64,000 bases of DNA from Berberis thunbergii (lineage: Eukaryota > Streptophyta > Magnoliopsida > Ranunculales > Berberidaceae), in the NCBI GenBank assembly GCA_003290165.1, contig QNQO01007579.1:1-64000 (forward strand), written 5' to 3'. The notes below the pieces were generated by a model. It searched no databases, was not told where the DNA came from, and worked only from the letters and a program-made list of their open reading frames with translations. Every line of letters starts with the position of its first letter. The first letter of the stretch is position 1. This document shows, in pieces, positions 11,658 to 23,623 of this stretch. The translations under genes and the position numbers were made by a program.

Positions 11658-11681
11658 TCCCCACGGACGGCGCCAAACTGA
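11658..11681 (-). promoter_or_regulatory. primer-binding site of the gypsy element
   Basis: Directly inside the LTR the minus strand reads TCAGTTTGGCGCCGTCCGTG. The TGGCGCCGTC core is the tRNA-complementary site found in many plant gypsy elements. The plus-strand sister has TTTGGCGTCGTCTGTGGGG at the same place. Confidence 0.8.
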
Positions 11682-12333
11682 TGCAGTCGATTTTAACTCC
11701 CTACTTTGCACAAGTAACGCACGTGAGCCACAGACCACCGTGGGGTGGCCGATGGCACTCCGATGCTAAAATCAGACAAGGATTTGAGGAAGATGTAATG
11801 TTGTAACAGGGAATTTTGTAGCGTACCTTAGCTTACCAATCTCATGTCTTATTTATAGTGCAAAGAGTTCTGGTTCAACCAGTCCATCGTAGGTGTAGTT
11901 TAGGGATGAGATCTTCGTGGAGATCCTTTTCTAATTAAGAGTCGTGTTGTAGGAGAAAATTCTCTGCTAGCTCTGCACTCCTAGATACGCAAGAGATAGT
12001 TCACAATCCAAGAGCAATCCGTAGAAGGGAGTTTTCCTGTGTAGAAGATACTCTGGTGTTTGCTTCCTAGTTGAAACACATAGCAGTTGTTGTTGCCCGT
12101 CCGAAGTTGATCCTCGAGATATCTGCCTAAATTGGGCTTATGGGTATTGAGGATGGTTGTGAGACGTGTGGGCCTAGCATATTGTGAGAGTCTTGGTCCG
12201 TTTGGCGGACTAAAGTTGAACGGGCTTAGATCCGCTGGGCTGGATCTATGTTGGGTCGACGCTTGGGCCCGTAGTTCTTCGAGATCATCATGACATGTGT
12301 TCGACTCAGGAGTGTGACCGTTTTTATGTATCA
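11682..12333 (-). repeat. 5' LTR of the minus-strand Tat-type element
   Basis: In element orientation it begins TGATACATAAAAACGG and ends TGCA, about 652 bp. It shares its start, the TCATGATGATCTCGAAGAA segment, TCTCACAACCATCCTCAATA and its 3' part with the LTR at 23624-24257. No clear five-base target duplication could be assigned because the other LTR is missing. Confidence 0.8.
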
Positions 12334-13958
12334 TCGGTTACTCATCAAAAAAAAGCCAAAGCAAATGTCATCATCTTTCAACCTGCAAACCATATCACAC
12401 AAATGCACACATTTTATTATCCTCTTCCATAGACATTTATAACATAAATATGAGAAACATAATTGGGTAAAATAGATGTGTACATCAGTTGGTTGCGTAT
12501 TTCCTTCAATGTCAAACTCTTGACCGGTGAATCATCCAAATGTTCATCCCTCCACATAATAGCCACATTGTTGTCCTCTTTCTTATTGGAAACAAACAAT
12601 ACTTAGCTATATTCATAACTACACCTGGTAACACTCATCCAAAAAAATCTCACCAAGAGACACGTTGTCTCTACTACTTCAGCCTCTAAACTTTACATTT
12701 TCTCTCAATCAATTTCTTTTTGACATAGCTCATTGAAGAATAAACACAATCTAAAAATTGTCTTTCTTGGCCCATCCGAAAGAAGTCCTCTCAATGCTAC
12801 GAATAACAATAGTTGCATCAAGACATGACAATCATGAGATTTTAGGCCATAAATTGCATGATCTGCCATTAATATGCATTTTGAGATATTTGAGTAGTAC
12901 CCAGCAGGTAATTTCAATGAAAAAAGCTTATGACAAAATGTATGTTTTTCTGTCTTTGATAAGGTGTGTGGTGCCGTATGAAAAAAATGTCCTAGTACCT
13001 TTACTTTGAGGATGCAAGTTAGACCTTATTCTTAACTCTTTCAAATCCTCGCGAGATTGAATTCCATCTTTTGATTTCCCTTTCATATTCAACAATGTCA
13101 CAATTAGACTCTCACAAATGTTCTTTTCTATATGCATAACATCCAAATTATGGTGTAGCAAATTATGTTTCCAGTATGGCAAATCAAAAAATATTGATCT
13201 CTTCTTCCACATTTCTACATATTGTGTCTTTTTGTTGTTTCTTGAAGATTTCCCCCATTCTGTCTCAATATTCTTAACTTTATCCCAAACTTGTCAACCT
13301 GTCAAGGAATACTCTTGTTTCCCATTAAACCAACTTTTCTTCGACCAAAATGGATGATCATTTGAAATAAATTTTTTGTCCCATATAACCAAATTTTTTG
13401 CTATGCTTTAGCTATTCAACACATGTATTAACTCCACATTTAGGACATGCCACTTTTCCCTTTGTTGTACATCCTGCAAGGTCTCCATACATAGGGAAAT
13501 CATTGATAGTCCACATCAGAATAGCCTTTAGATTGAATTTAGTATCAGTGTGTGCATCATAAATTTCAACACTAGTTGTCTATAAAAGTAGCAAGTCATC
13601 GATAAGTGGCTGCAAATAATATCGATAACATTGCCCAACTGTTTTGGGCCTGAAATTAACATACTCAACATAAATAAAATTCTATCGAGCCATACCAAAT
13701 AGGTAAATTATTAATAACTAGCACGACTGACCAACAACTATAAGTTGAACTGAGAGTATGGTATGGATTATTCCCATCTGTAGCGAGTGTTAGTCGTAAG
13801 TTGCGTGGATCCTCCCTAAAAAAGGGCAATTTACGATCAATTGTTTTCCACGCAAGAGTATCTACTGGGTGGCGCATGATTCCATCAGTACTAGAAAAAT
13901 GCCAGATTAACTCCTTTCCACTAATAGACATATACATCTTCCTAAACCTGGGTATTAT

Positions 13959-15027
13959 TAGGGTTGGCAGTGGGGCAGATTTTCACGGATATCCGCCCCA
14001 CCCAATCCGTATGAGGCGAATTTGGATATGATTGAATGAAATTTCGAGTGGTTTCGAGTATCTAAACAATATTCGTTGAATAATCGGGGCGGATACGAAT
14101 TTGGCCATATCCGCCCCACGGATATCTGTTTAACTGATAAAATTACAAAAATAACCTTCAGATATATAAGGGATTAAACCTCTCCTTCTCACACACAACC
14201 GCAAATCCTTATCCCTTCGCCTCTCCCTCCTCACACACACAGATACAAAGATCTCTTCACATATCATGATCTTTGTATCTCTCCCTCCCTCTGCGTAAGA
14301 GATACAAATATCATGATCTCTTTGCATATCACGATCTCTTCGCATATCACGATCTTTGCATATCACGATCTCTGTATCTTATCGCATATCAGATAAGAGA
14401 TCTCTGTATCTCTCCCTCCCTTTGCGTAAGATATCTCTTCGCATATCACGATCTCTCCCTCTCACACACAGACGAATGGTCGAAGTCGAAGATTTGAGAT
14501 CAGAGTTGAGATCAGATCCGCCTTCCTCTTCCGGATCTCAGATTTGGATTGAGATCAGATCAGATATTGAGATTAGATCCGCCTTCCTCTTCCGGATCTC
14601 AGATCAGATATTGAGATCAGATCAGAGATTGAGATCAGATCCGCCTTCATCTTCCGGATCTCAGATTGAGATTGAGATCAGAGATTCTCCATATCCGCCT
14701 TCTTCATCTGGATATCAGATCAGAGATTGAGATCTGAGATTTTTTAGACTGATTTTTTTTTTTTTTTTTGTAATTTGTTGTATTGTTTTTTTAATTGTTT
14801 GATATAATTTTTGTACGTATGATAAATGAAGTATTTTTTTTACTATATGTATGAATGATAACGGATATTTGGGTGGGGCAGATATCCGCCAATCCGTGCG
14901 GGGCGGAAGTGGTTTTTAAATAAATTTATAAACGGATTGACGGGGCAGATTTGGGGATCCGTTATTCCTGGCGAGGCGGGGATGGATTTGCTCAAATCCA
15001 CCCCAATCTGCCCCGTTGTCATCCCTA
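13959..15027. mobile_element. hAT-type non-autonomous element, 1069 bp
   Basis: It is flanked by an exact 8-bp duplication GGTATTAT (13951-13958 and 15028-15035). The left end reads TAGGGTTGGCAGTGGGGCAG, and the reverse complement of the right end reads TAGGGATGACAACGGGGCAG. Short imperfect terminal inverted repeats with an 8-bp target duplication are the mark of hAT transposons. The subterminal parts are rich in GGGGCGGAT and ATCCGCCCC words. No transposase is encoded. It cuts the TNP2 coding region. Confidence 0.92.
14200..14735. repeat. internal tandem repeats within the hAT element
   Basis: Two arrays occupy the middle of the element. Around 14250-14460 are repeats built on CATATCACGATCTCTT and CTCTCCCTCCCT. 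Around 14505-14730 are about four copies of a 66-70-bp unit containing GATCCGCCTTCCTCTTCCGG and runs of GAGATCAGATCA. The open frames crossing them are repeat translations, not genes. Confidence 0.75.
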
Positions 15028-15638
15028 GGTATTATGGGAAAATATATTAAGACCTTTGCTGGAACACCATTTTGTACTTGCTCCGTACGAGGATCCACTT
15101 TCCATCGTGAAGAGCCACATTTTGGACAAGATGTTTTGCTTTCATGCTCATTCCTATATAAATACAATCATTTAAACACGTATGAATTTCCTGACAATCC
15201 AACCTAAATGGGTCAAATATTTTCTTTGCAGAACGAAATGAACTTGAAATAGTATTCTTCTCCGGAAGCATGTCTCTAAGAATCTCCAATAAATTGCCAA
15301 AAATCTTATCAGACCAACCATTCATCACTTTTAGACTAAACAATTTAATCACAGCTGACAATCTAGTATACTTTTTGCAACCTGGATACAATGGTTTTTC
15401 TGCATCCTCTAGCAAGTTTTTCACTTTATCATCAAAATTGCCTGAAAAGTCATCTTTACTGTCTATATGTGCTTCCCTAAACAATTCATGTGTATCCATG
15501 CTAGTATCGTTGACTCTCATGGATGTCCCACTAACATTCTTTGATAGATCTTCACCATGCAAAACAAATGTGTCATATGTCATATCAATTCCCCGGTAAA
15601 CTAAGTGGTCAAACACAATCTCAGAACTAAAGTAAGTG

Positions 15639-15827
15639 GAGCTTTTCTATGTGTCGAGGGAAAGGGCGAGGAAACCAGCGAGGTAAACGAGGTGGCGGGG
15701 GGTGAACCGTTCACCCCCCTCGAGATGCGCGTGCGAAAGCATCTCGAGGGGTGAACGGTTCACCCCCCGCCACCTCGTTTACCTCGCTGGTTTCCTCGCT
15801 CTTTCCCTCGATATTTAGAATTTCCCA
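15639..15827. mobile_element. foldback MITE, Mutator-like, copy 1
   Basis: Almost the whole element is one hairpin. The arm 15652-15728 (GTCGAGGGAAAGGGCGAGG to CTCGAGATGC) pairs with 15739-15815 (GCATCTCGAGG to TTTCCCTCGA), leaving a loop of about ten bases. The flanks repeat AAAGTAAGTG (15629-15638 and 15827-15836), giving a 9-10-bp target duplication. It belongs with the copy at 44098-44298. It interrupts the N-terminal part of the TNP2 gene. Confidence 0.85.
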
Positions 15828-15959
15828 AAGTAAGTGAAGTTCTTGCAGTCTATGCATGGACATCAAATGTTTGTCGGGTGAACATAATTAATTTTTGCAA
15901 ACTCAATGAAATCTCTCATTCCATTTTGATACTCGTCACCAGCTCTGCAAGTTATTAAT

Positions 15960-17840
15960 TGTGGTTACATACATTAATTTTAAACATTAATTTATATTTT
16001 GGAAACTATGTCATTTGCAATAGATAGTAAACCAGGGTTTAAACCTCCATGTCTTGTCCATAATTCTCTATTGTTCACCTATCCTTTGTTGCTCAATATA
16101 TGTAGCCAAGTGATTTTACTCCATCTATTCCTTGTTCCAAAAATTTTTGATGATTATGACAAGAATAGAAAAAAATTTGCAATCAATTTATAGTCATGAC
16201 AAACTAAACTACCAAGAATTCATATGAGAATTGGCAAAAGATGACAAGAAAATGAGAAACTTACACAGTAAGGTGAATGTATGTAGGAATTCACCACCAA
16301 CCAAGTTATTTTTTAGAGCTCCGGAACGACAATTGAAGATGAAACATTTCAAACTTGTGTTCACTAAAACGGAAAGGAAAAAAATAAAATAAATTATGCT
16401 TTCATTTGTTTCAAGAGTTAAATACTAGAAAGAGAGAAAAATTATTAGAATTATTTGTTCATTTTTTGTCATTATCATTTTGTTTCATCATTAGTGCAAC
16501 ATCTTGTACATGCTATTATTTGACATGATAGGTGAACTTTATGGTGCCTTCATTTCTCAATAATTGTTCATTTTGCCTCAAATAAACCACCACCACCACC
16601 TCCTCCACCTCCACCACCACAACAACAACAAAAATCAACATCAATGTCACAAGCTCACAAAAGCTCCAGCCTTCAACCCCGTACTCGTTGATCTAGGTAT
16701 CGACATACTCAAGTTGCTTTGAGGGGGAGAGTTATCAGCGAAGATGCTGCTGCCAAATATTTGAACTAGCCCATGAATCCATGACACAACTTTATAAAGA
16801 TTCAATTACAAAAACAAAACACTAATGCATAGTGGGTGCATCCATGACCCCTCACACTAACCTAAAAAACAGTAAAGTTGATCCACCAAACAAAACCCAC
16901 CCTACCACTTGAAACTGGAAAGGAAAGGAATCAACTGATAAACTTTGATCTAGAAAACACATGTACTTCACAAAGCATTATGAACTCATTCAATGTACCC
17001 ACCATCAACCAAATTAATAAACTCAATTTTTGAAAGTATGAAAGTAGACCCAGCAGAAAGTACTTAACAAGTATGGGTAAAAGATTTATTTATATTTAGG
17101 AGCTTACATTACAAGCACAAGAAAATGTTGATGTTATCACCAACCATCAATCTTCACAAGTCACAACAATTGTTTTATCCTTTATAAAGCAAGTATTTTT
17201 GGACCATTTATCACACCCTATAACCAAAAAAGAAATTAAACCAAAAACACTCTTTTCATTTTTATCTAGATCGAAACTCATTAAATTCATTAAAAATAAT
17301 TCAGTATACAAGTTATTGAACAACAAAAATTTTGAAACTCTTCTTCTCCAAAATGGTCCTATTGTGAGCCCCAAAAAAAAGATAATATAAACTAACACCA
17401 CCTAGGTAACCAAACAGAATTAGCATTATTACAGAAAATTGAACATTTTAAAACAAAAATGCGTCATAATCCACGCAATCAACAAGAAGGGTTCAGTTCT
17501 CCAAAATTTTCTCATTCCATCAACATGAAAGTGAGCAAAAATGATAGCAATCAAACAAAAATTCATGCAATATATTCAAATTCAACTTACATATCACAGC
17601 AAGAACAATAGAACACATAAGAAAAATTAGCACCATATCACATCACCTGGTGCTTGAATAAATTGCCAATGGAGAATGAATGAGCCTCAAATCGAAGAAC
17701 GAACCCAAGATATGAGAGAAGAAACCTTAAAACTGAAAATACAAACAACAGCTGAACAAAATTGGTCAACAAGAAAAACAATTGGAAAGAAAGAAAGTTT
17801 TGTGGGAAAATAATTACACCCACTGAGCTTAAGAATATCA
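15960..17840. other. AT-rich stretch without recognised gene
   Basis: No gene is recognised. A (CCA/CCT)n microsatellite lies at about 16586-16633, followed by a CAACAACAACAA run. The rest is AT-rich with only short shadow frames. Confidence 0.4.
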
Positions 17841-18062
17841 GTGGAATCTCATAGATTCATTGCAACCAATGATTCACCACAAAAGAGCTCTAGCGTAACT
17901 TTGGCAGTGAAACAGGGAGACTCAAAGGAACAACTTGGTAGTTCACAGGATAAAAGAGACGTTCTTAGCAATGGCACATTGAAACAGATGGACCCTAAAG
18001 TACAACTTGGTAGTTCACAGGTTAAGAAAGATTTCCATATCAATCCTCAAATAAGGTCATAA
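17841..18062 (+). other. unrecognised ORF with internal repeat
   Basis: A 73-codon frame starts with ATG at 17841. It has an internal duplication: VKQGDSKEQLGSSQDKRD is followed about 26 residues later by LKQMDPKVQLGSSQVKKD. The DNA of the two copies is also similar (CAACTTGGTAGTTCACAGG occurs twice). It is hydrophilic and Ser/Lys-rich, with no recognised domain. It could be a fragment of a larger repetitive protein or chance. Confidence 0.25.
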
Positions 18063-18578
18063 CTTAACAATAAGTACAAAGCTACAATCATCTATTATTC
18101 GAATTGTACCAATTTAAGCTTAAAATATGCGATCAATTCCATCAGGGATCCACAAGGCCACAATGCAATTGCCAATTCAAAGAAAAATGCGTCAATTTAG
18201 AGTTCCTTTCAAACATCATTTAAACTTAACAACTTGAAGAACACAAAATGTGCTTAAAAAAAAAAAAAAAAATTCGGTCAACCAAAAGAAAAATGCATCG
18301 TGCAGACAGCAGGAGCTGTCACTCTTGCATAGAGAAACCCAAGTGAATGGCGGCAAGAGCTCGAAAGCAAGAAGCATGAACCAGAGAAAAATAGTACACC
18401 TCTGAAACCAAATGTGATTTCAACCTGAGGCTTCAATATGTCAATTATTGTGGAGAAAATAAGTGTTGGTGATCATTGTAGTTGTGACGTTCTTGGCAGT
18501 TTTGTTTAATGAGCATCAGTTAACCAAAAGGTGCCATATGGTCGCAGCAGCAGATCTATGATTAGTAGACAAACCTTC

Positions 18579-18764
18579 TCAAACGCATGAATCATCTTCT
18601 CCATACTGCCCCATATCTGAACCTGTTGCTTCAATGCTCAGGACATCTTTGATTTGGAACAATTGCTTCAAAACCTTGCACAAGGGTGTTGTTTTTCCCC
18701 CCTCTTTGCAAGCAAGTGAATATATAAACTCCTTGTTTGTTTGTTCAAATTTCTTGTTGCCCAT
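18579..18764 (-). other. unrecognised short ORF, possible first exon
   Basis: The 61-codon frame starts MGNKKFEQTNKEF and ends at a stop after EDDSCV. The amino-acid mixture is ordinary and cysteines are present. AT-rich sequence that could serve as a leader lies upstream. I recognise no family. It may be a decayed gene fragment. Confidence 0.25.
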
Positions 18765-19152
18765 GGTTTTATAAATTCAAATTAGTAGGTGTATGTAGGT
18801 ATTGTTGTGATGATGATTGGTAAAGGTGCAACCAAATTGGTAAGGAAGATTGTTGAAATTGTAAGAAGAGAGAACAAGAACACATACCTTTCTTTCTAAT
18901 CTCAACCCAAACTTGCACTCACCAAAGAATCTAACAGACCCAATCGCAACACACAATCTCAACACACAATCGCAAAACACTATCACAACACCCAATCACA
19001 ACAACCAATAGCAGAACAGCAAACCCAATAGCAGAGCAGCAGACCCAATCGCCCCTTCTTGTGTTTCCTCTTCTCTTCTTGCTTTTCATCTTCTCTCTGA
19101 TCGTTGCTAATGAGTATGGAGGTATTAGATTGAGGACGTGGAGGTGATGGAA

Positions 19153-20134
19153 TTAGGGGTGGGGCACGGGACGGGATAGGACAAGATATACTCATCCATA
19201 TTCCATTCCGTTAATATGGGATTGGGATGGGATGGAAAAAATCTCATTCTGACATCGTTCCATCCCAAATGAGTTTGGGACAAAACGGGACGAGATCAGC
19301 GTGCTGTCTGTGACTGCTGCAAAAATTATTATCATATAAGAGCGTGAAAAATAATTTTCTTATAATTAGATATAGATGTGACATGCAAATATAATGGTAG
19401 CCACTAAATCCCCTAACAATGAAGTCGAGTGGGCTGTCTTTTAGAAAATGACATGATAAATGGGACCCACTAAGAGTATTGTGTCGTTGTGATGGCCTCC
19501 CAACTGATTTTACAATTTCATTACTGTAGGAAACAAAATTCATGGTTCCTTGACAAAATGACATTTCATATTTTGTTAGGGAAGAAATATAAACCCATTG
19601 GTGATGCTCTAACATCATAATGGTTTACCATCAATACATATATTGTAATTATAAAAAAAAATATTTTTACAGCCTGGGGCATCTCAAATTCTTGGCTCCG
19701 CTCCTAAATGTTCCCTTCTGAATATGTATTACTCAGTTAATTTTTATTTTTCATCTTCACCAGGGTATTATCAATATTTGTAAGTTAAATAAGTGGAGCC
19801 ACTTTTATTGGAAATCCAAGCAACAGTCTACTATCTTTATCTTGCTTAATGAATATTTATTTCTTGAAGTAACATTTCTGTTACCACTGCAAACACCATG
19901 AGTTTTTGTCAGTCATCTGTAAGTTTATATGAATAAAATAAATAAATAAATAAAAATATTAATAATAAATATTAAAAAATTAGCTCGGGACGGGACGGGA
20001 TTGAAAATCTTCATCCCATCCCATCCCATTCTAGATCGAGATGGGACGGGATCGGGATGAAATTATTCAATCCCATTAAGATCCGAAAAAATCGGGACGG
20101 AATCGGAATTGCGGGATGGGATGCCCACCCCTAA
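19153..20134. mobile_element. hAT-like non-autonomous element, 982 bp
   Basis: The left end TTAGGGGTGGGGCACGGGAC and the reverse complement of the right end TTAGGGGTGGGCATCCCATC form terminal inverted repeats. ATGGAA stands on both sides (19147-19152 and 20135-20140); extended to 8 bp it reads GATGGAAT against AATGGAAG. Both ends are packed with GGGACGGGAT / ATCCCGTCCC words, while the middle is AT-rich without a transposase. The style resembles the 13959-15027 element, but the sequence family differs. Confidence 0.75.
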
Positions 20135-20430
20135 ATGGAAGCCTCCATGAACTTATTTGTGAGGGGGGGATTTTTTTTGGGGGTTACGCGGGTTGTTTAA
20201 GCTTGTTAAATATTGACAAAACAAAATAGGACGTATATATTAAGTTTTCATGACTCGTTAAGAAGACGTGCCTTAAAGTATGTCATAATTTTTTCAAGAT
20301 TATTATATAATGCTTTGGTTTGCTACGTGCGCTTTATGTATGTCATAAAAATAAATTACAATGACGTGCATGTTAAGCAAGTCGTAAACTTAAGTCCTCT
20401 AAACCCCTAATTGTTTTAGTGATTCCAGAA

Positions 20431-20968
20431 TGTTGGACCTGACTAGTAGTGTCTTAGTAAGCTCATTCATTACGTGGTCAAGCCCAATATTTGTAAGCCC
20501 TGATAAACCAAGTACATGGGTGATCGATCCAACATAGGCAGACCAACAATACATCGGTTCTAACTAGGAAACAAATACTAGAGTATAAGTCGGGCAATTA
20601 AACTTCTTTGCATGGACAACACTAAAAAAGGAGAACGTCTCCTGCAGATGTAGGAGCAAAAGTCATGTAGGGAAACTACCCTGCATGGACAGCTCCCAAA
20701 CAAGAAAAGATCTCCAACAAAATCTTTTTCCCTAAACTACGCCACCAAAGGCCTAGCTGAACTAGGACTCTCACACTATAAAAATGAGATAAAGTCGATG
20801 AACTACTGTACACTACATAAACCCAGTTTACAGTTTTAAGCCTCTCTTAAGCCTTATCTAACTTAAACATCAGAGTGTCATTGGCCGCCACACGGTGGTC
20901 TTTGGCTCATGTGTGCTACTTGTGCAGGTCGAGGTAAATGCGAGGAAAGACAGCAGGAATCAACTACA
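20431..20968 (+). repeat. diverged Tat-type LTR fragment
   Basis: It contains a promoter-like CTATAAAAATGAGAT at about 20777. Its 3' part parallels the Tat LTRs: ATCAGAGTGTCATTGGCC, GGTCTTTGGCTCATGTG, TACTTGTGCAGGTCG. It ends ATCAACTACA. No primer-binding site follows and no target duplication is seen. It is likely a solo or truncated LTR of a relative of the 23624-24257 family, lodged beside the Athila-like remnant. Confidence 0.6.
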
Positions 20969-20989
20969 ACAAATAGGATACCTCAATTC

Positions 20990-23357
20990 TTCATTTTGAA
21001 GCCAATCACATCACCATCAAATTTCTTGGTCAATTTCCCTGCATATACATCAATATTTGTCCTTGTTGTTTTCATGAAACGAAGATGTTGAATCAATCAT
21101 CTCAAGAACATAAAAATCTATCGGAAAAATCAAATAGTCAACCTGTAACAAAACATCTCTCAACAAACCTTGAGGATATGCGTCAGAACGGTCAGCTAAT
21201 TGAATAATAACACCATCATTTTTAAATTCACCAAGATTTTAGAGCGGTAGACAGAATATGACATAACATTAATGGAAACACCTAAGTCTAATATCGCATG
21301 TTCAATTTTGGTATTACCGATTACACACAGGATAGTGAAAGTACCTGGATCCTTACACTTAGGCGGCAATTTCCTCTAAATAACTGCATAAACATTTTAC
21401 TCACCCTTACCACTTTCCATCTTCAAGTCAATTTTTTGTGGTGCAAAGGTCCTTACTTAATAGCATACTTTGTCACTTACTTAATAGCATCAAGAAGCAA
21501 AATGTTAACTTGGACTTTCGAAAGGTTTCAAAGGTTTTCTTCTCCTGTCATCTTTCTTAGACTTGGCAAACCTGCGCAGAAAAGGCGAAAAAAACAAAGA
21601 ATGATCAGTACGAACCGGATTAGAAACACTCACTTCTTACCTTGTGGTTTTGTTGACTCAGCAGTGGGGGAAGGACTGCTCTGATTTTAATTTTCGGCTC
21701 TAACTCACCTTCTTACCTGTTTGGTAGATGTTATGGATGGATCCTCCTTCTCTAACTCTACCATCGACTCTGCTTTCAATTTTCAACTCCGTCTGGGGGT
21801 TGCTTACCCACTCTCAATTTGCCTACCACTCCTCAATGTAATGGCTTTGGCAGTTTCAAACCTTCTTTTTGAATTTTTGAATGTTAGAACTAGGAAGTTT
21901 GCCATGCTCACAAATTTGCCCCATAAATTCAGTTATTTGTCCCTTCCATAGCTTCAAATTTGTTATGTCATTTACTTGGTTTTGCTAACTCTGAACCAAA
22001 TAAGCATGGGAAGCAGTTAATTGCTGAAGAATTTCATCATAATTAGGGAACATATCTAAACCTTGCTGAGGTGTTTCTTGCGGCCTCTAGAAGAAATCAA
22101 GGGTGACCTTGTATAAGCTTGTTGTTGAGGCTGTTATGAATTCTTCCATCCAAAGCTGTGATGATTTTTCCAACCTTCATTATAAGTATTAGAAAAAAGT
22201 TATTCTTCATTATAAGTATAAGCTGTGATGATTCTGCTCCGGAAAACCCAAAACATTGAGACACTCTCCCAACCGTCATTTTCAATCCACTGAGGACATT
22301 GATCAGATGCATGTCCTGACATGGTGCTCACACCACAAACTTGTGCAACTCTAGCACTTTTGGTTTTCCTAGAACCTGAGAAACAAGTGAATTAAGGTAG
22401 CAATTTGAGCTTTCAAATTAGAAGTGGTACTTATTTCATGGGTTTGGTGTGAAAAACTCCCCAGTTCCTTCATACTATTGGGTGTTCAAGGCTTGATTTG
22501 CAATCAAGGTATTTGTTGCTACTGGGGTTATCAACTAAAACTCTTCCTATTGCTGGATCCAACATATGTCATTTAAAAGGAAGTAATCTTTCATAGAACC
22601 ACTGAATCAGGAGCTCTTTCTTCATTAGGTCTTGTGGACATGATGCTAAGAGAGTTTTGAAATACTCATAGTGTGTTGGATATGATTATCCTGGACCCTG
22701 CTGAACACCACTGGTTTTCTTCATCAACAAGATGACTCTTGAAGTTGAGAATAATTTCTTTAAAAACACCTTTTTCATGCTATCCCAGGAGTATACCGTT
22801 CCGGAAGATAGTTCATAGAGTCAATCCTTAGCTTTGTCAACTAGGGTAATGGAAAGGCTCGCAGCTTCAAGATGTTATCATCTATGGTGATTGGTGTCAT
22901 ACTGGAGCATACAACCTCAAATTCCTTTAGTGCTTATCTGGATCCTCCATCAAAAGGCCATGATACTTCGGAATATGGTGAAACATGCTGGATTTTAGCT
23001 CAAATGACTATGTCTTGCCCTGAGCTGCTGTGAATACTAAATGCACAAGGGGGCGACATTGTCCAAGGTGGATGCTGAAAGTTTCTTAATAGACATGTTG
23101 TCTGTCATGTCGAGCTCTTCTAATTAAGAATCAAAGCTAAATTGTAGTGATTCTTTTGTTTATCTTCTGAATCTCCTAAAGGTTCTCTTAGGTTCTGGAT
23201 CATACTCTAGTAAGCACTCACCATATCTCCTATTACACATGAATTAGTACCTGAGATTAAAACAGAAAGGGAAATCATTAAAAAAATTAATAAAATAAAA
23301 CAAGAAACTAATGAAGTAATTAGCAATTTAACTAATCTTCGACAACGACGCCAAATA
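20990..23357 (-). pseudogene. Athila-like gypsy gag-protease remnant
   Basis: Reading the minus strand through several frames gives, from right to left, gag segments and then protease. The gag segments include KEFEVVCSSMTPITIDDNI, LRAFPLPLVDKAKDWLYEL and LLIQWFYERLLPF (about 22960-22560). The protease includes DPGTFTIVCVIGNTK, HAILDLGVSINVMSYSVY and LADRSDAYPQGLL (about 21370-21170). The D-L-G-V-S active-site region and the gag sequence are typical of Athila elements. Frameshifts and stops are frequent. RT and integrase are absent to the left, so it is truncated. Confidence 0.8.
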
Positions 23358-23623
23358 TTGATGCACTATTTTATTAACACATAACTTAATACTTTGTTTT
23401 TAGTTGTAGCAAATAATAAGTAGCGATCGCTTTAAACCAGAGATTAGAGGGCTCGCTAACTAGCACTAAGGATAACTAAAAGACAACTAACAAACTACAT
23501 AATGAAATGTTTGGGGATTGAATTTTTCTAATTCTTAAACTTAGAAAATTACTAAGAAGATTACTATTAGACTAATAAAAACTTAAGGGGAGTAGATGAT
23601 GAGAAATTAGCTAAGGGTTTTGA
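23336..23623 (-). repeat. Athila-like primer-binding site and partial 5' LTR
   Basis: On the minus strand TGATGCATCAATATTTGGCG at about 23345-23364 lies between gag and an AT-rich segment (23359-23623). The TTTGGCGTCGTTGTCG core fits the Athila primer-binding site. The LTR is cut at about 23623 by the inserted plus-strand Tat LTR, so only its 3' part in element orientation is present. Confidence 0.65.

Larger units (their letters stand above)
5440..12333 (-). mobile_element. degenerate Ty3/gypsy (Tat-type) LTR retrotransposon
   Basis: In minus-strand order there are the LTR (12333-11682), a primer-binding site, gag (11603-10985), protease (10957-10592), reverse transcriptase (about 10400-9450), RNase H (9063-8668), integrase (8447-7128) and the 178-bp tandem array. 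All coding parts are broken by stops and frameshifts. No 3' LTR was found to the left, so it is truncated, rearranged or extends beyond the window. The plus-strand element with an LTR at 23624 belongs to the same family: its gag also begins MVTTRSRN and its LTR begins TGATACATAAAAAC. Confidence 0.85.
12660..15950 (-). pseudogene. CACTA (En/Spm) transposase TNP2, interrupted
   Basis: Minus-strand blocks in family order encode a TNP2-type transposase, the cut-and-paste enzyme of CACTA elements. At 15950-15840 are YQNGMRDFIEFAK and CPCIDCKNF with one in-frame stop. 15616-15047 carries LYPGCKKYTRLSAVIKLFSL, LNDCIYIG, CPKCGSSRWK and AKVLIYFPIIP. 13937-13665 continues MYMSISGKELIWHFSSTDG and REDPRNLRLTLATDGNNP. 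13520-13440 reads WTINDFPMYGDLAG. 13212-12928 holds FFDLPYWKHNLLHHNLDVMHI. 12917-12705 reads GLKSHDCHVLMQLLL. An hAT element splits it at the PIIPR/RKMYMS junction and a foldback MITE splits the N-terminal part. Further stops and frameshifts exist. I could not see this element's own terminal repeats. Confidence 0.9.

Noticed and set aside
14130..14730. Open frames across the hAT interior as proteins
   Set aside because: They are translations of simple tandem repeats and exist on both strands in several frames.
12660..15950. TNP2 as the transposase of elements A, B or C
   Set aside because: It lies outside all three elements, is broken, and has no visible CACTACACC end.
20431..20968. Complete solo LTR with target duplication
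   Set aside because: The flanking bases CAGAA and ACAAA do not match, so the borders are unsafe; it is kept only as an LTR fragment.
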